From Acinetobacter sp. ANC 4204 (GTDB lineage Bacteria > Pseudomonadota > Gammaproteobacteria > Pseudomonadales > Moraxellaceae): DNA of 64,000 nucleotides. Below are positions 63,021 through 64,000 of the stretch, piece after piece. The notes beneath the pieces are model-generated. The model made no database searches. It worked only from the letters and a program-made list of their open reading frames with translations, and was not told where the DNA came from. The stretch's first letter is position 1. Each line of letters begins with the position of its first letter. Where the stretch lies: the NCBI RefSeq assembly GCF_002135205.1, contig NZ_NEFZ01000010.1, positions 124,001 through 188,000 of the forward strand, in the 5' to 3' direction. Made by a program: the position numbers and the translations under genes.

Positions 63021-63812
63021 ATGCTCCAAAATATGACTCTTCCAAATGCTCAATTTTCAGACTATAAAACAGTTATTCAACAGCATAGTCTTCAGAAATT
63101 ATTCAGCTCTAATTTACTTCGAATAACTACATTTGATTCACTCCAGAGCTTTTATGCACCTTTTGATACCATCAATCCTCATGCCAAAATCGTGCTCGTG
63201 GGGATAGCGCCAGGACAACTACAATGGCGAAATGCTGTGACAGCTTGTAAGGATGCACTACAACAAGGTTATTCTGATAGTGAAGCACTTAGTATTGCCA
63301 AAGCAACTGGTGCATTTAGTGGTCCACTTCGGCAAAACCTGATTAAAATTTTGGATCATGTTGGTTTGCATGAAAAACTTCGCATTGAAACGACCGCTGA
63401 GCTTTTTTTACAGCAACAGCATTTGGTACAACACAGCTCACTACTCAGGCAGTGCATATTGAATAATGGCAAGAATTACACAGGAACATCACCGAATATG
63501 CTTAGAAATGCTTTTTTGAGACAGCATGTAGAGCACTATTTTATTCCCCAAATTCAAAATCTACCCGATGCGTTGTATATCCCTTTGGGCCAAAGTGTGA
63601 TTGAAATTTTACATTATTTATCTAGCTTAGGCTATTTAAGCCGAAACCAAATTTTAGATGGTTTTCCCCATCCTTCTGGCGCAAATGCAGAAAGGATTCA
63701 ATACTTTTTAAACTTAAAAACCAAGGATCAACTGTCCAACAAAACTAATCCTGAGAAAATTGATCAAGCGAAACAACAGTTAATTGAAAAATTAGAAAGA
63801 CTCGAACTCTAA
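63021..63812 (+). CDS. Uracil-DNA glycosylase-like protein, function unknown
   Basis: This 263-residue protein carries the two landmarks of the uracil-DNA glycosylase superfamily: VLVGIAPGQLQWRNA near residue 59 and the distal FPHPSGAN motif near residue 216. The region between differs from standard UDG families, so DNA glycosylase activity is only a hypothesis. Start ATG 63021 or ATG 63033 (MTLPNAQF) are both possible. Confidence 0.65.
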   Translation: MLQNMTLPNAQFSDYKTVIQQHSLQKLFSSNLLRITTFDSLQSFYAPFDTINPHAKIVLVGIAPGQLQWRNAVTACKDALQQGYSDSEALSIAKATGAFSGPLRQNLIKILDHVGLHEKLRIETTAELFLQQQHLVQHSSLLRQCILNNGKNYTGTSPNMLRNAFLRQHVEHYFIPQIQNLPDALYIPLGQSVIEILHYLSSLGYLSRNQILDGFPHPSGANAERIQYFLNLKTKDQLSNKTNPEKIDQAKQQLIEKLERLEL

Positions 63813-64000
63813 ATTTGCTTACTCAGTAAGACCAAATGAAGGTTAATCAAAGGTTGTCCTACATTGGCATCCAATGGGTAAGATTCCGTCTTATGAGTAT
63901 CGTGATAACCATGACGTACATAATATGCTAACAATTCTTTTCTTACATTTAAGACCGACATGTTTAACCTAACAATATGTTGCTTTTGTTTAGCAAAAAC
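63809..64000 (-). CDS. GNAT-family acetyltransferase, C-terminal part (cut by window edge)
   Basis: The minus strand is open from the window edge to a TAG at 63809, giving 63 residues. The sequence IVRLNMSVLNVRKELLAYY followed by VRHGYHD is the typical last strand-helix of a GNAT acetyltransferase. The N-terminal part lies beyond 64000. It overlaps the stop codon of the convergent UDG-like gene by a few bases. Confidence 0.78.
   Translation of the reverse strand, partial: VFAKQKQHIVRLNMSVLNVRKELLAYYVRHGYHDTHKTESYPLDANVGQPLINLHLVLLSKQI

Noticed and set aside
1..64000. CRISPR arrays, rRNA and tRNA genes
   Set aside because: No regularly spaced repeats and no cloverleaf or rRNA signature were seen in the intergenic regions read by eye; a covariance search was not possible.

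Overview
The window is AT-rich, tightly packed proteobacterial chromosome that looks like Acinetobacter. The main reasons are a type VI secretion (T6SS) locus of the Acinetobacter kind (tagX, the asaA-type gene, no tssJ), an SMR pump close to AbeS, and a catabolic cluster matching the trigonelline (tgn) genes described in A. baylyi. All calls come from reading the sequence; no database search was run.

Region 1 (1-11.9 kb). After the 3' end of an ammonium channel gene comes a trigonelline (N-methylnicotinate) catabolism region. The minus-strand unit 10742->5895 holds a DUF1185 gene, an alpha/beta hydrolase (tgnD-like), a flavin reductase (tgnB-like), a flavin monooxygenase (tgnA-like) and an aldehyde dehydrogenase (tgnC-like). 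A permease-porin pair and a succinate-semialdehyde dehydrogenase/carboxymuconolactone-decarboxylase-like pair follow. A divergent GntR regulator and a DUF1330 gene lie on the other side. A TGGTATACCA palindrome occurs upstream of both catabolic units and is the likely GntR operator. The expected route is trigonelline -> ring-opened product -> MFMS -> succinate semialdehyde + methylamine + formate + CO2 -> succinate.

Region 2 (12-19 kb). The operon purU-folD-soxB-soxD-soxA-soxG encodes a heterotetrameric sarcosine-oxidase-like N-demethylase plus two folate C1 enzymes that would turn the methyl carbon into formate and regenerate tetrahydrofolate. The delta subunit lacks two of the usual zinc ligands.

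Region 3 (19.7-42.3 kb). A dead IS5-family element (IS903 type) borders a complete T6SS core in two divergent arms. The minus arm is asaA-type, tssB, tssC, hcp, tssE, tssF, tssG, an unnamed membrane protein, tssM, tagF and an OmpA-like gene. The plus arm is tssH/clpV, tssA, tssK, tssL, an unnamed membrane protein and tagX. No vgrG, PAAR or recognisable effector lies in the window. A strong terminator sits just after hcp.

Region 4 (42.3-54.4 kb). This is accessory and housekeeping material: an esterase, a persulfide-dioxygenase-like protein with two YeeE/YedE half transporters, a zeta-toxin-like ATPase with a probable antitoxin, an Imm33-like protein with a small secreted protein, an ABC importer with abeS, a separate substrate-binding lipoprotein with a NikR-like regulator that lacks nickel ligands, a lipoprotein and a zinc metallopeptidase. 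Several gaps of 0.4-0.6 kb have no intact gene, and two contain gene-like debris.

Region 5 (54.5-64 kb). This holds a lipoprotein serine hydrolase, an MFS transporter, an amidase, a MASE1-GGDEF diguanylate cyclase, a small lipoprotein, a D-amino-acid-dehydrogenase-like gene behind a tandem glycine riboswitch, a uracil-DNA-glycosylase-like protein, and the 3' end of a GNAT acetyltransferase gene cut by the window edge. The glycine-sensing dehydrogenase and the glycine-producing Sox operon may be linked metabolically.
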